In this document: positions 8,561-14,599 of the stretch, piece by piece | Layout: the number at the start of each line of letters is the position of its first letter | Position numbering within the stretch: position 1 is the stretch's first letter | Origin: an uncultured Spirochaetales bacterium | GTDB taxonomy: Bacteria > Spirochaetota > Spirochaetia > Sphaerochaetales > Sphaerochaetaceae | Assembly: GCA_947306375.1 (NCBI GenBank) | Contig: CAMZGJ010000010.1 | Coordinates: forward strand, 1-14,599 | Direction of reading: 5' to 3' | Length of the DNA: 14,599 bases | Made by a program: the position numbers and the translations under genes | Notes under the pieces: generated by a model | What the model was told of the DNA's origin: nothing | The model's input: the letters and a program-made list of their open reading frames with translations, nothing else | Databases searched by the model: none

Positions 8561-10652
8561 ACAGGATATCTACTCCGTCTTTGACTCCGACGGTCTTCTC
8601 AGCTCAAATCTTGAGAACTATGAGTACCGTGAGGACCAGCTGAGCATGGCCCTTAACGTCTTCAGCTGTTTTGAGAACAACGAGACATGGGCTGTTGAGG
8701 CCGGAACCGGTACGGGCAAGAGTTATGCCTACCTGGTTCCTGCCATGCTGGATGCCTTTGAGGACAAGGACAGAAGAACTGTAATTGCAACATCCACAAT
8801 AAACCTCCAGCAGCAGCTTCTTGAGAAGGATATTCCCGTACTGTTTGACCTCTTTGGGAAGAAGTGTAATGTAACTCTTGCAGTGGGAAGAAATAATTAT
8901 CTTTGCCTCAGACGTCTTAACGAGGAGCTTTCCTCAGTTCCTCTTCTTGCCGGGTCCGGAATTTCCGAGTATCAGGGTATACAGGAGTTTGTATCAGAGA
9001 CTGCGACGGGACTGAGGACCGAACTTAAGGGAAAACCTGATCCCCAGCTCTGGAGCAGAGTCTGCAGTGAGTCAGACCTGTGCATGGGAAACAAATGTCC
9101 TTTCTTCTCGGACTGTTTCTACTTCAAGGCCAAGAAGAACCTGTCAAACGCATCAATAATAATCTGCAACCACCACCTTCTGTTCACGGACAGTGCAACA
9201 AGACTTGAGGGAAACATAGATTACTCTGAAGACTGCATACTCCCTCCGTTCAACCATCTGATTATTGATGAGGCTCACAACATAGAGCGTCATGCAACAG
9301 ACCTTTTCACGGTTGAATACAGTTCAAGAGTTCTCAGGCGTCAGCTGGACATGATTTATGACTCAAAATGGCACAAAGGCAGGGGAGTAAGGCTTCTGGA
9401 CCAGCTTGTTCCTTATTGTCCTGACAAGGACCTGTACTCAGCCATTGTCTCGGATATAGCGCTTCTTACATCTGATTCCGAAACACTTAACAGTGCAATG
9501 CTTTCCTTCATGGAGGTCAACAGGCTGTCACATCTTCTTCTGAGTCAGACAAATGCGCCCAAGATTCTGAACAATGTGCGTCCCCTGGCGCTGAACCTTA
9601 TAGAGAACAGCAAACGCCTTGTGGGCCAGATTACGGATTTTTCCGCAAAACTCCAGCTTTCAGAGGAAGATGAGCACAGAAGGGATGATCTTACCGTACA
9701 TGCCGCCAGAATCAGTCTTATTACGGACTGTCTTAAGGAGTTTGTGAACTGGATAGAGTGGGACTCTGATATCCGCTATCTGGAGGTGAACAACGTAAGG
9801 GACATAAAGACGGTCTCATTCATGAAGGCGCCTCTTGACGTTGCTCCTGTTCTCAGGGATGCTCTTTTCAGCAAGATAGATTCCGTTGTCTGTACCAGCG
9901 CGACAATGGACCTGAAGGACAACTTCGGATACTTCTGCCGCTCCGTGGGGCTTCCGGCGCCGAACAAGAGTTTCAGGGGCAAGGTATATGATTCACCGTT
10001 TGACTACAAGAACCGCCTTATGCTTCTGACTCCCTATGATGCAGCGGACTACAACAAGGACAGGGAAGATGAGTATGCAGAGTATCTTTGCACCAACATC
10101 TACAATGCGGTTTCTTCCTCCGGCGGAGGTGCCCTTGTCCTGTTTACAGGCTATCATCTTATGGAAAACGTATATGCCAATCTCAAGCCCATGCTGGACT
10201 GGCTGGGAATTAACTCAATGCTCCAGGGAGAGGCTTCCAGATTTGACCTTCTGACAAGATTCAGGGATGACAGGGACAGCGTCCTGTTTGCAACTTCCAG
10301 CTTCTGGGAGGGCGTTGATGCTCCCGGAGACACCCTGAGGCTGGTAATAATTACCAAACTTCCGTTCAAGATGCCGGATGAGCCCATATTCAAAGCACGC
10401 AGCCAGGCTCTTGAGAAAGAGGGCAAGAGCAGTTTTTTCTTCCTCTCACTTCCGGATGCAACGCTGAGGCTCAAACAGGGATTCGGAAGGCTTATGCGTC
10501 ACACAAGAGACCGCGGCATTGTTCTTATTCTTGATTCCAGGGTGGTGAGCAAGCAGTACGGAGCCCTCATGCTTTCAAGCCTTCCGGAGAGCTATCATCC
10601 GGAGACAACCGTTGAAAACGTTCCCTCCAAGATAGAGAACTTCCTGTACTGA
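8553..10652 (+). CDS. dinG: DinG/XPD-family iron-sulfur DNA helicase
   Basis: A 699-residue superfamily 2 helicase. Walker A is GTGTGKS (51-57) and Walker B is DEAH (239-242). Later motifs include CTSATM, ATSSFWEGVDAPG and the arginine-finger motif QGFGRLMRH. Four cysteines C118, C177, C182 and C188 have the spacing of the iron-sulfur cluster that marks this family; C171 is an extra one. Known members unwind 5'-to-3' and resolve R-loops or unusual DNA structures, so a role in replication or repair is inferred. I chose ATG 8553 (MTEQDIYSVF), overlapping the atoC stop by 8 bases with GAGAAAG just upstream; the longer reading from 8466 is unlike the family and lies inside atoC. It is the last gene of the cvpA operon and stops just before a hairpin. 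Confidence 0.92.
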   Translation: MTEQDIYSVFDSDGLLSSNLENYEYREDQLSMALNVFSCFENNETWAVEAGTGTGKSYAYLVPAMLDAFEDKDRRTVIATSTINLQQQLLEKDIPVLFDLFGKKCNVTLAVGRNNYLCLRRLNEELSSVPLLAGSGISEYQGIQEFVSETATGLRTELKGKPDPQLWSRVCSESDLCMGNKCPFFSDCFYFKAKKNLSNASIIICNHHLLFTDSATRLEGNIDYSEDCILPPFNHLIIDEAHNIERHATDLFTVEYSSRVLRRQLDMIYDSKWHKGRGVRLLDQLVPYCPDKDLYSAIVSDIALLTSDSETLNSAMLSFMEVNRLSHLLLSQTNAPKILNNVRPLALNLIENSKRLVGQITDFSAKLQLSEEDEHRRDDLTVHAARISLITDCLKEFVNWIEWDSDIRYLEVNNVRDIKTVSFMKAPLDVAPVLRDALFSKIDSVVCTSATMDLKDNFGYFCRSVGLPAPNKSFRGKVYDSPFDYKNRLMLLTPYDAADYNKDREDEYAEYLCTNIYNAVSSSGGGALVLFTGYHLMENVYANLKPMLDWLGINSMLQGEASRFDLLTRFRDDRDSVLFATSSFWEGVDAPGDTLRLVIITKLPFKMPDEPIFKARSQALEKEGKSSFFFLSLPDATLRLKQGFGRLMRHTRDRGIVLILDSRVVSKQYGALMLSSLPESYHPETTVENVPSKIENFLY

Positions 10653-10687
10653 AAAAAACAGGGGCTGAAATCTGCATTTCAGCCCCT
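10652..10687 (-). terminator. Rho-independent terminator of groES, at the groES/dinG convergence
   Basis: A perfect 12-bp stem (10660-10671 with 10676-10687) with a four-base loop CTGC. On the minus strand it is followed by G and seven T residues (the A run at 10652-10658), the classic arrangement for ending groES. On the plus strand it sits right after the dinG stop but lacks a T tract, so termination of dinG there is probably weaker. Confidence 0.88.
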
Positions 10688-10715
10688 CATGATGAACTGT
10701 TGTTCAATCCCGATA

Positions 10716-10976
10716 TTATTTGATAACGGCAAGGACATCCTTGATGTCAAGGATAAGGTAATCATCACCGTCCATCTTCAGTGATGTTCCTGAATACTTG
10801 TCATGGAGAATCTTCTCTCCCTTCTTGACTGTCTTTACGTCATCTCCTACAGCAACAACAGTTGCAAACTGTGTCTTTTCCTGTGAAGTCTGGGGAATGA
10901 AAAGTCCGCTGGCTGTCTTTTCCTCAGCCTGTTCGGCCTTGACAAGTACTCTTTCTCCGAGTGGTCTGATATCCAT
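10716..10976 (-). CDS. groES: GroES co-chaperonin (10 kDa)
   Basis: An 86-residue heptamer-forming lid for GroEL. The family pattern is complete: IRPLGERVLVK at the start, the mobile loop KTASGLFIPQTSQEKTQ that contacts GroEL, VVAVGDD, then ILHDKYSGT and a hydrophobic end DVLAVIK. It is slightly shorter than the 95-97 residues of E. coli and resembles treponemal GroES. GroEL is not next to it and is not in this window, although in most bacteria the two are in one operon. It has its own promoter, a 36-base leader, a strong AAGGAG ribosome binding site and its own terminator, so it is monocistronic. No CIRCE-type inverted repeat is visible in its upstream region, so HrcA control is not supported here. 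Confidence 0.96.
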   Translation of the reverse strand: MDIRPLGERVLVKAEQAEEKTASGLFIPQTSQEKTQFATVVAVGDDVKTVKKGEKILHDKYSGTSLKMDGDDYLILDIKDVLAVIK

Positions 10977-10985
10977 GATATTTAG

Positions 10986-10991
10986 CTCCTT
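10986..10991 (-). promoter_or_regulatory. Strong Shine-Dalgarno site of groES
   Basis: AAGGAG on the minus strand, 9 bases before the ATG at 10976. It stands out because several neighbouring first-in-operon genes have no such site at all. Confidence 0.85.
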
Positions 10992-11018
10992 CAGAATTGA
11001 ATTTTAATCAACACTGCA

Positions 11019-11047
11019 AATATAACTTCAAACTTTTTTTTCGGCAA
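11019..11047 (-). promoter_or_regulatory. Predicted sigma-70-type promoter of groES
   Basis: TTGCCG (11047-11042), a 17-base spacer, TATATT (11024-11019) on the minus strand. Transcription should start near 11012, giving a leader of about 36 bases. The -35 box lies 2 bp from the -35 box of the promoter that faces the other way. Confidence 0.72.
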
Positions 11048-11049
11048 GG

Positions 11050-11078
11050 TTTACGATTCGGGAATTTATTATTATCTT
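11050..11078 (+). promoter_or_regulatory. Predicted sigma-70-type promoter of the small unknown gene
   Basis: TTTACG (11050-11055), a 17-base spacer, TATCTT (11073-11078). The six bases TGCCTC separate the -10 box from the ATG at 11085, so the predicted first transcribed base is the A of the ATG. There is no Shine-Dalgarno sequence. The -10 could also be read as TATTAT at 11067-11072, which would still leave only about 6 leader bases. Confidence 0.6.
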
Positions 11079-11084
11079 TGCCTC

Positions 11085-11414
11085 ATGAAAAGCACTTTAT
11101 GCGGCTTAATTGAGAAATACATCAATCTCATACTGGCAATTGAGGATGATGAGGACTGCAGTCCCGAATGGCTCTGCTTCTACAGAATCCAGATGACCAT
11201 ATGGATAATGCAGATGTCCGGACACTGTGACAATCTGACGCAGGCTCATGAGGTCTATACCCGTATAAAAGATGCCTGGAGTGATATGGAGTGTTATCTG
11301 AACTCTGGAAAATTCAATATTTTCAATCAAAGCAACCTCTTCAGTACCGTCTGCATAGACCATAAGGGTAAAAATGACCCGGATTTGAGGCTTGTGGAAA
11401 GACTTGGGTCATAA
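11085..11414 (+). CDS. Hypothetical protein, 109 residues
   Basis: I do not recognise this protein. It is predicted to be soluble and mostly helical, with many acidic residues (an EDDEDC patch near residue 20), several cysteines and aromatic residues, and no signal peptide, membrane segment or catalytic motif. Support for a real gene comes from the promoter 6 bases upstream, an open frame ending within 100 bp of the sigma factor gene, and an AT-rich gene-free stretch beginning after its stop. Its final 50 bases carry two dyad repeats that I read as enhancer sites for the downstream gene, so the last residues may be constrained by DNA binding. It is divergent from groES and points towards the sigma factor gene with no terminator between them. 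A role linked to that sigma factor is speculative. Confidence 0.68.
   Translation: MKSTLCGLIEKYINLILAIEDDEDCSPEWLCFYRIQMTIWIMQMSGHCDNLTQAHEVYTRIKDAWSDMECYLNSGKFNIFNQSNLFSTVCIDHKGKNDPDLRLVERLGS
11366..11380 (+). promoter_or_regulatory. Upstream dyad 1, candidate enhancer site for an NtrC-family activator
   Basis: GGGTAAAAATGACCC, an inverted repeat with GGGT/ACCC arms, inside the end of the small unknown gene. Centre 11373 is about -141 from the predicted start of the sigma factor transcript. It differs from dyad 2 at only two of 15 positions and is followed by the same GATTTG-like flank. Confidence 0.6.
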
Positions 11415-11420
11415 TGACCC
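11406..11420 (+). promoter_or_regulatory. Upstream dyad 2, candidate enhancer site for an NtrC-family activator
   Basis: GGGTCATAATGACCC is a perfect palindrome (7-bp arms around one base). It spans the stop codon of the small unknown gene. Centre 11413 is about -101 from the predicted start and exactly 40 bp from dyad 1, close to four helical turns, so both sites face the same side of the DNA. It has no T tract and a one-base loop, so it is not a terminator. Confidence 0.66.
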
Positions 11421-11486
11421 GATTTGTAATAATCTGCGTAATTTCCTGAATATCATAATTCTTTATTTAACAGACAAATAATAAAC

Positions 11487-11503
11487 TTGGCATGCAACTT
11501 GCT
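11487..11503 (+). promoter_or_regulatory. Sigma-54 (-24/-12) promoter of the sigma factor gene
   Basis: TTGGCATGCAACTTGCT matches the sigma-54 consensus TTGGCACG-N4-TTGCW at all fixed positions but one (T for C). The invariant GG (11489-11490) and GC (11501-11502) are separated by exactly 10 bases. Transcription should start near 11514, one base before the ATG. A sigma-70-like -10 (TATGAT, 11506-11511) overlaps but has no convincing -35. Confidence 0.8.
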
Positions 11504-11514
11504 ACTATGATTGC

Positions 11515-12342
11515 ATGATGAAAGAAAACTCAGTTATCAGCACATATATAAATGAAATCAACAGAATCCCCCTTCTCAGCAGGGAGGAGGAAATGGAACT
11601 TGCTCTCAGGGCCAAAAAGGGTGATGAGACTGCAAGGGCAAGGCTTCTTGAAGCCAATTCCAGATTTGTAGTAAGCATTGCAAAGAAGTACCAGAACAGG
11701 GGACTTCCACTTGAAGACCTTATCTCAGAAGGCAATATTGGTCTTATAACCGCATTGGACAAGTTTGAGCCGGAAACGGGGAACCACTTCATAAGTTATG
11801 CAGTATGGTGGATCAGACAGTCCATTCTCAAGGCAATAGGGGACAAGTCCAGAATGATAAGACTTCCCATGAACAAGAATACTGATTTTCTTCAGGTTCA
11901 GGCTGCAAAGGCAAGACTTGAGACTTCCGGTGAGGATGTTTCTTTGGAGGATATTGCAAAGGAATGCTCCATGTCTGAAGAGGATGTGAAGGAGCTTCTT
12001 GGTTATGCCTCAAACGTCACAAGCCTTGATGCTCCCCTTGCAGAGGGAGAGGGCAACACATTCGGAGATTTCATTGAAAGTCCCATTCCCGGACCTGAGG
12101 CAGAGGTAATTGAAAAATCCCTCAGTGAGTCAATAGACAGAATCCTTGATTCTCTATCGGAAAGAGAGCGCAACGTCATTATCAGAAGATACGGTCTTCA
12201 TGACACAAAACCGCTCAGCCTGAAGGAAGTGGGAGATATCTACGGCCTAACAAAGGAGAGAATCAGGCAAATAGAGAAAAAGGTCCTCAATTCCTTCAGC
12301 CAGAGCAGTGAAATACGTGAGTTGAGGGCCTATATTGCCTGA
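11515..12342 (+). CDS. Sigma-70-family RNA polymerase sigma factor, compact RpoS/RpoD-like (group 1 or 2)
   Basis: A 275-residue sigma factor without region 1.1. Region 1.2 (about residues 7-35, ISTYINEINRIPLLSREEE) is followed by region 2 (about 42-118), which includes the polymerase-binding DLISEGNIGLI and the -10-reading YAVWWIRQSILKAI. Region 3 spans about 125-200. Region 4 (about 213-265) has LSERERNVIIRRYGL and the helix-turn-helix LTKERIRQIEKKVLNSF. The near-standard region 2.4 suggests that it reads TATAAT-like -10 boxes. The size and wording match the small sigma factor of treponemes rather than the roughly 600-residue housekeeping RpoD, so an alternative or stress sigma factor is likely. 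It starts at ATG 11515 or 11518; there is no SD sequence. A sigma-54 promoter and paired enhancer dyads lie upstream, implying control by RpoN and an NtrC-type activator. Confidence 0.93.
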   Translation: MMKENSVISTYINEINRIPLLSREEEMELALRAKKGDETARARLLEANSRFVVSIAKKYQNRGLPLEDLISEGNIGLITALDKFEPETGNHFISYAVWWIRQSILKAIGDKSRMIRLPMNKNTDFLQVQAAKARLETSGEDVSLEDIAKECSMSEEDVKELLGYASNVTSLDAPLAEGEGNTFGDFIESPIPGPEAEVIEKSLSESIDRILDSLSERERNVIIRRYGLHDTKPLSLKEVGDIYGLTKERIRQIEKKVLNSFSQSSEIRELRAYIA

Positions 12343-12352
12343 ATAATCCAAG

Positions 12353-12382
12353 TTGACTACGCCATATAAATAAAGATAGAAT
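12353..12382 (+). promoter_or_regulatory. Predicted sigma-70-type promoter of ppdK
   Basis: TTGACT (12353-12358), an 18-base spacer, TAGAAT (12377-12382). Each box is one mismatch from consensus. It starts 10 bases after the sigma factor stop. The predicted start is near 12389, giving a leader of about 32 bases. No terminator hairpin for the sigma factor gene is visible in this 78-bp gap. Confidence 0.72.
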
Positions 12383-12407
12383 TCCTTTGTAACTAAACAA
12401 ATCAAAA

Positions 12408-12412
12408 AAGGA
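12408..12412 (+). promoter_or_regulatory. Ribosome binding site of ppdK
   Basis: AAGGA at the end of an A run, 8 bases before the ATG at 12421. It fixes the start codon of ppdK. Confidence 0.75.
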
Positions 12413-12420
12413 TTTCATTT

Positions 12421-14599
12421 ATGGCTAACAACGTAACAAAATGGGTTTATTTCTTCGGCAACGGAAAGGCTGAAGGAACATCCAGCATGAAGGACGTTCT
12501 CGGCGGAAAAGGTGCAAACCTTGCCGAGATGACCAACATAGGCCTTCCGGTTCCTCCCGGATTCACAATCAGCACTGCAGCATGTGACTACTTCTCAAAG
12601 AACGACGGTGCATATCCCGAGGGAATGAAGGACGAGGTTCTTCTCAATCTCAAGCAGCTTGAGAATCTGATGGGTGCAAAACTCGGAGATACACAGAATC
12701 CTCTTCTTGTTTCTGTCCGTTCCGGTGCAGCTCAGTCAATGCCCGGCATGATGGATACAATCCTCAACCTGGGTCTCAATCCCGACACAGTTGAGGCAAT
12801 GTCAAGGAAAACCAACAATGAGCGTTTTGCATGGGACAGCTACAGAAGATTCATCCAGATGTTCGGAGATGTTGTAATGGGCGTTCCCCATGCAAAGTTT
12901 GAGGAAGCTATCCAGGACATAAAGGATGAAGAGGGTATTACATGGGACTATGAGCTTACTACGGATATGCTCAAGAACCTTGTAAAGAGATACAAGAGAA
13001 TCTACAAGCGCCACACTGCTGAAGAGTTCCCCACAGACCCCTATGAGCAGCTTTTCAAGGCAATAGACGCAGTTTTCAAGTCATGGAACAATGAAAGAGC
13101 CATCAAGTACAGGCAGATGAACGACATCCGCGGACTTCTTGGAACAGCCGTCAACGTCCAGTCAATGGTATTCGGTAACATGGGCGAGACGTCAGGTACC
13201 GGTGTTGCATTCACGCGTGACCCCGGAACAGGTGACAACAAGTTCTACGGTGAGTACCTCATGAACGCACAGGGAGAGGACGTTGTTGCCGGTATCAGAA
13301 CACCTCAGTCCATCCAGACACTCTGTGACGTCAACCCTGCAGTCTACAAGCAGCTCTGTGATATCAGAGAGATTCTTGAGAAGCACTACCACGACATGCA
13401 GGACATGGAGTTCACAATCCAGGAAGGAAAGCTCTTCATGCTCCAGACAAGAAGCGGAAAGAGAACCATCTTCTCATGGCTCAGATCTCAGGTTGAAATG
13501 GTTGAGGAAGGTCTTATTGACAAGAAGACAGCCGTTTCCCGTGTTCCTGCCGGAGAGTTCAACAAGCTCTTTGCCCCTGTTCTTGACCAGGAATTCATAA
13601 AGAAGAACAAGATCAAGCCCGTAACACACGGTCTTAACGCTTCTCCCGGCGGCGCCTGCGGTCAGGTTTATTTCACAGCTGAGGAAGCTGAGAACAAGGC
13701 CAGGGAAGGAAGAGACGTAATTCTTGTCAGAACTGAGACTTCTCCTGAAGACATAGGCGGAATGGCCGTTTCAAAGGGTGTTGTTACATGCCGCGGCGGT
13801 ATGACCAGCCACGCAGCCGTTGTTGCCAGAGGTATGGGTTGCCCGTGTGTCTCCGGTGCAGGTGAGATTGTTGTAAACCTTGCCAAGAAGGAGTTTGAGG
13901 TCAACGGAATTACAGTTAAGGAAGGTGACTTCATTTCAATTGACGGCTTCTCGGGCGATGTTTTTGCACAGAAGATTGAGGTTAAGGAATCCGAGATTGT
14001 TCAGGTTCTCAAGGGCCAGATGAAGGCTGAGGATTCAAACCTCTATCAGAACTACAAGAAGTTCATGGAATTCGTGAACGAAATCAAGACAATGGAAGTC
14101 AGAACCAATGCCGATACTCCCCAGGATACCCACATGGCAGTCCTGCTCGGAGCAGAGGGAATTGGTCTTTGCAGAACAGAGCACATGTTCTTCGGCGGTC
14201 AGAGAATCATAAGCATGAGAAAGATGATTCTTGCAAACAACCTGCGTGAGAGAGAAGATGCTCTTGCAGAGATTCTGCCCATGCAGAGATCTGACTTTGA
14301 GGCTATGTTCGAGGAACTGAAGGGTCTTCCGGCTACAATCAGACTTCTGGACCCGCCGCTCCATGAGTTCCTGCCCAATGACAGCACAACACGTCATGAG
14401 CTTGCTCTCAAGCTTGGAATCAGCGTTGAAGACATTGCAAAGAAGGTTGCACAGCTGCATGAGTTCAACCCCATGCTCGGTTTCAGAGGCTGCCGTCTTG
14501 CAATCATCTATCCGGAAATTCTGAAGATGCAGGTCAGAGCCATTATCGAGGCTGCAATCAATGTCCAGAACAAGGGTATTCCCGTATTCCCGGAAATCA
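12421..14599 (+). CDS. ppdK: Pyruvate, phosphate dikinase, N-terminal 726 residues (3' end outside window)
   Basis: It interconverts pyruvate, ATP and Pi with PEP, AMP and PPi in the cytosol; in fermentative bacteria it often runs in the ATP-forming glycolytic direction. The N-terminal nucleotide-binding domain shows GGKGANLAEM, then LPVPPGFTI and SVRSGAAQSMPGMMDT. The swivelling phosphohistidine domain shows GGMTSHAAVVARGMG with catalytic H464 two residues after the Thr that is phosphorylated in plant enzymes. The start of the PEP/pyruvate barrel shows GAEGIGLCRTEHMF and FNPMLGFRGCRL. About 150 C-terminal residues, including the barrel's catalytic Cys, are expected beyond the window. The frame is open to the window edge. 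The gene has its own promoter and SD sequence and shows no defect in the visible part. A role in PPi-linked energy metabolism is inferred from the family. Confidence 0.96.
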   Translation, partial: MANNVTKWVYFFGNGKAEGTSSMKDVLGGKGANLAEMTNIGLPVPPGFTISTAACDYFSKNDGAYPEGMKDEVLLNLKQLENLMGAKLGDTQNPLLVSVRSGAAQSMPGMMDTILNLGLNPDTVEAMSRKTNNERFAWDSYRRFIQMFGDVVMGVPHAKFEEAIQDIKDEEGITWDYELTTDMLKNLVKRYKRIYKRHTAEEFPTDPYEQLFKAIDAVFKSWNNERAIKYRQMNDIRGLLGTAVNVQSMVFGNMGETSGTGVAFTRDPGTGDNKFYGEYLMNAQGEDVVAGIRTPQSIQTLCDVNPAVYKQLCDIREILEKHYHDMQDMEFTIQEGKLFMLQTRSGKRTIFSWLRSQVEMVEEGLIDKKTAVSRVPAGEFNKLFAPVLDQEFIKKNKIKPVTHGLNASPGGACGQVYFTAEEAENKAREGRDVILVRTETSPEDIGGMAVSKGVVTCRGGMTSHAAVVARGMGCPCVSGAGEIVVNLAKKEFEVNGITVKEGDFISIDGFSGDVFAQKIEVKESEIVQVLKGQMKAEDSNLYQNYKKFMEFVNEIKTMEVRTNADTPQDTHMAVLLGAEGIGLCRTEHMFFGGQRIISMRKMILANNLREREDALAEILPMQRSDFEAMFEELKGLPATIRLLDPPLHEFLPNDSTTRHELALKLGISVEDIAKKVAQLHEFNPMLGFRGCRLAIIYPEILKMQVRAIIEAAINVQNKGIPVFPEI

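Noticed and set aside
11406..11420. Palindrome at the end of the unknown gene as a terminator
   Set aside because: Seven-base arms with a single-base loop and no following T tract; the near copy 40 bp upstream fits a protein-binding site better.
11451..11465. IHF-like site between the enhancer dyads and the sigma-54 promoter
   Set aside because: TATCA is followed by a TTTA block at the wrong spacing, with several mismatches to the IHF consensus; only the AT-richness is supportable.

Overview
The window looks like chromosomal core sequence from a spirochaete, most likely a Treponema-like member of the Spirochaetaceae with roughly balanced base composition. The reasons are the treponeme-like GroES, which stands alone without groEL; the compact sigma-70-family factor with spirochaete-like wording in region 2; and the cvpA / clamp-loader / AtoS / AtoC gene order. 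From memory, and not checked, T. pallidum also keeps a small sigma factor next to groES and an AtoS-AtoC pair next to a cvpA gene. There are no rRNA, tRNA, IS, phage or CRISPR sequences.

Layout. Positions 1-1610 (+) hold the end of nusB, then map, then a purine-type phosphoribosyltransferase, closed by a hairpin that also serves convergent secA (1658-4420, -). An 89-bp divergent promoter region separates secA from a tightly packed + strand operon, 4510-10652: cvpA, a DNA polymerase III delta-prime-like gene, a cytosolic PAS histidine kinase (atoS), an NtrC-family sigma-54 activator (atoC) and a dinG/XPD-type iron-sulfur helicase. Every junction from cvpA to dinG overlaps or is under 10 bp. 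A perfect 12-bp hairpin ends convergent groES (10716-10976, -). GroES and a small unknown gene (11085-11414, +) fire from back-to-back promoters. Then come an RpoS/RpoD-like sigma factor (11515-12342) and pyruvate phosphate dikinase (12421 to the window end, cut off).

Most interesting: the sigma factor gene has a near-consensus sigma-54 promoter (TTGGCATG-N4-TTGCT, exact GG-N10-GC spacing). Upstream are two 15-bp dyads (GGGTAAAAATGACCC and GGGTCATAATGACCC), 13/15 identical and exactly 40 bp apart, centred at about -141 and -101 from the predicted start. That is the architecture of an NtrC-type enhancer. With an AtoS/AtoC pair 3-5 kb away, it suggests a sigma-54 to sigma-70-family cascade analogous to the Rrp2-RpoN-RpoS pathway of Borrelia.

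Second theme: four genes that directly follow a promoter (secA, cvpA, the small unknown gene and the sigma factor) have their -10 or -12 element placed so that transcription should start at, or one base before, the ATG. None has a Shine-Dalgarno sequence. Most other genes here have one (map, the phosphoribosyltransferase, atoC, groES, ppdK). This points to systematic leaderless transcription alongside ordinary SD-led translation.
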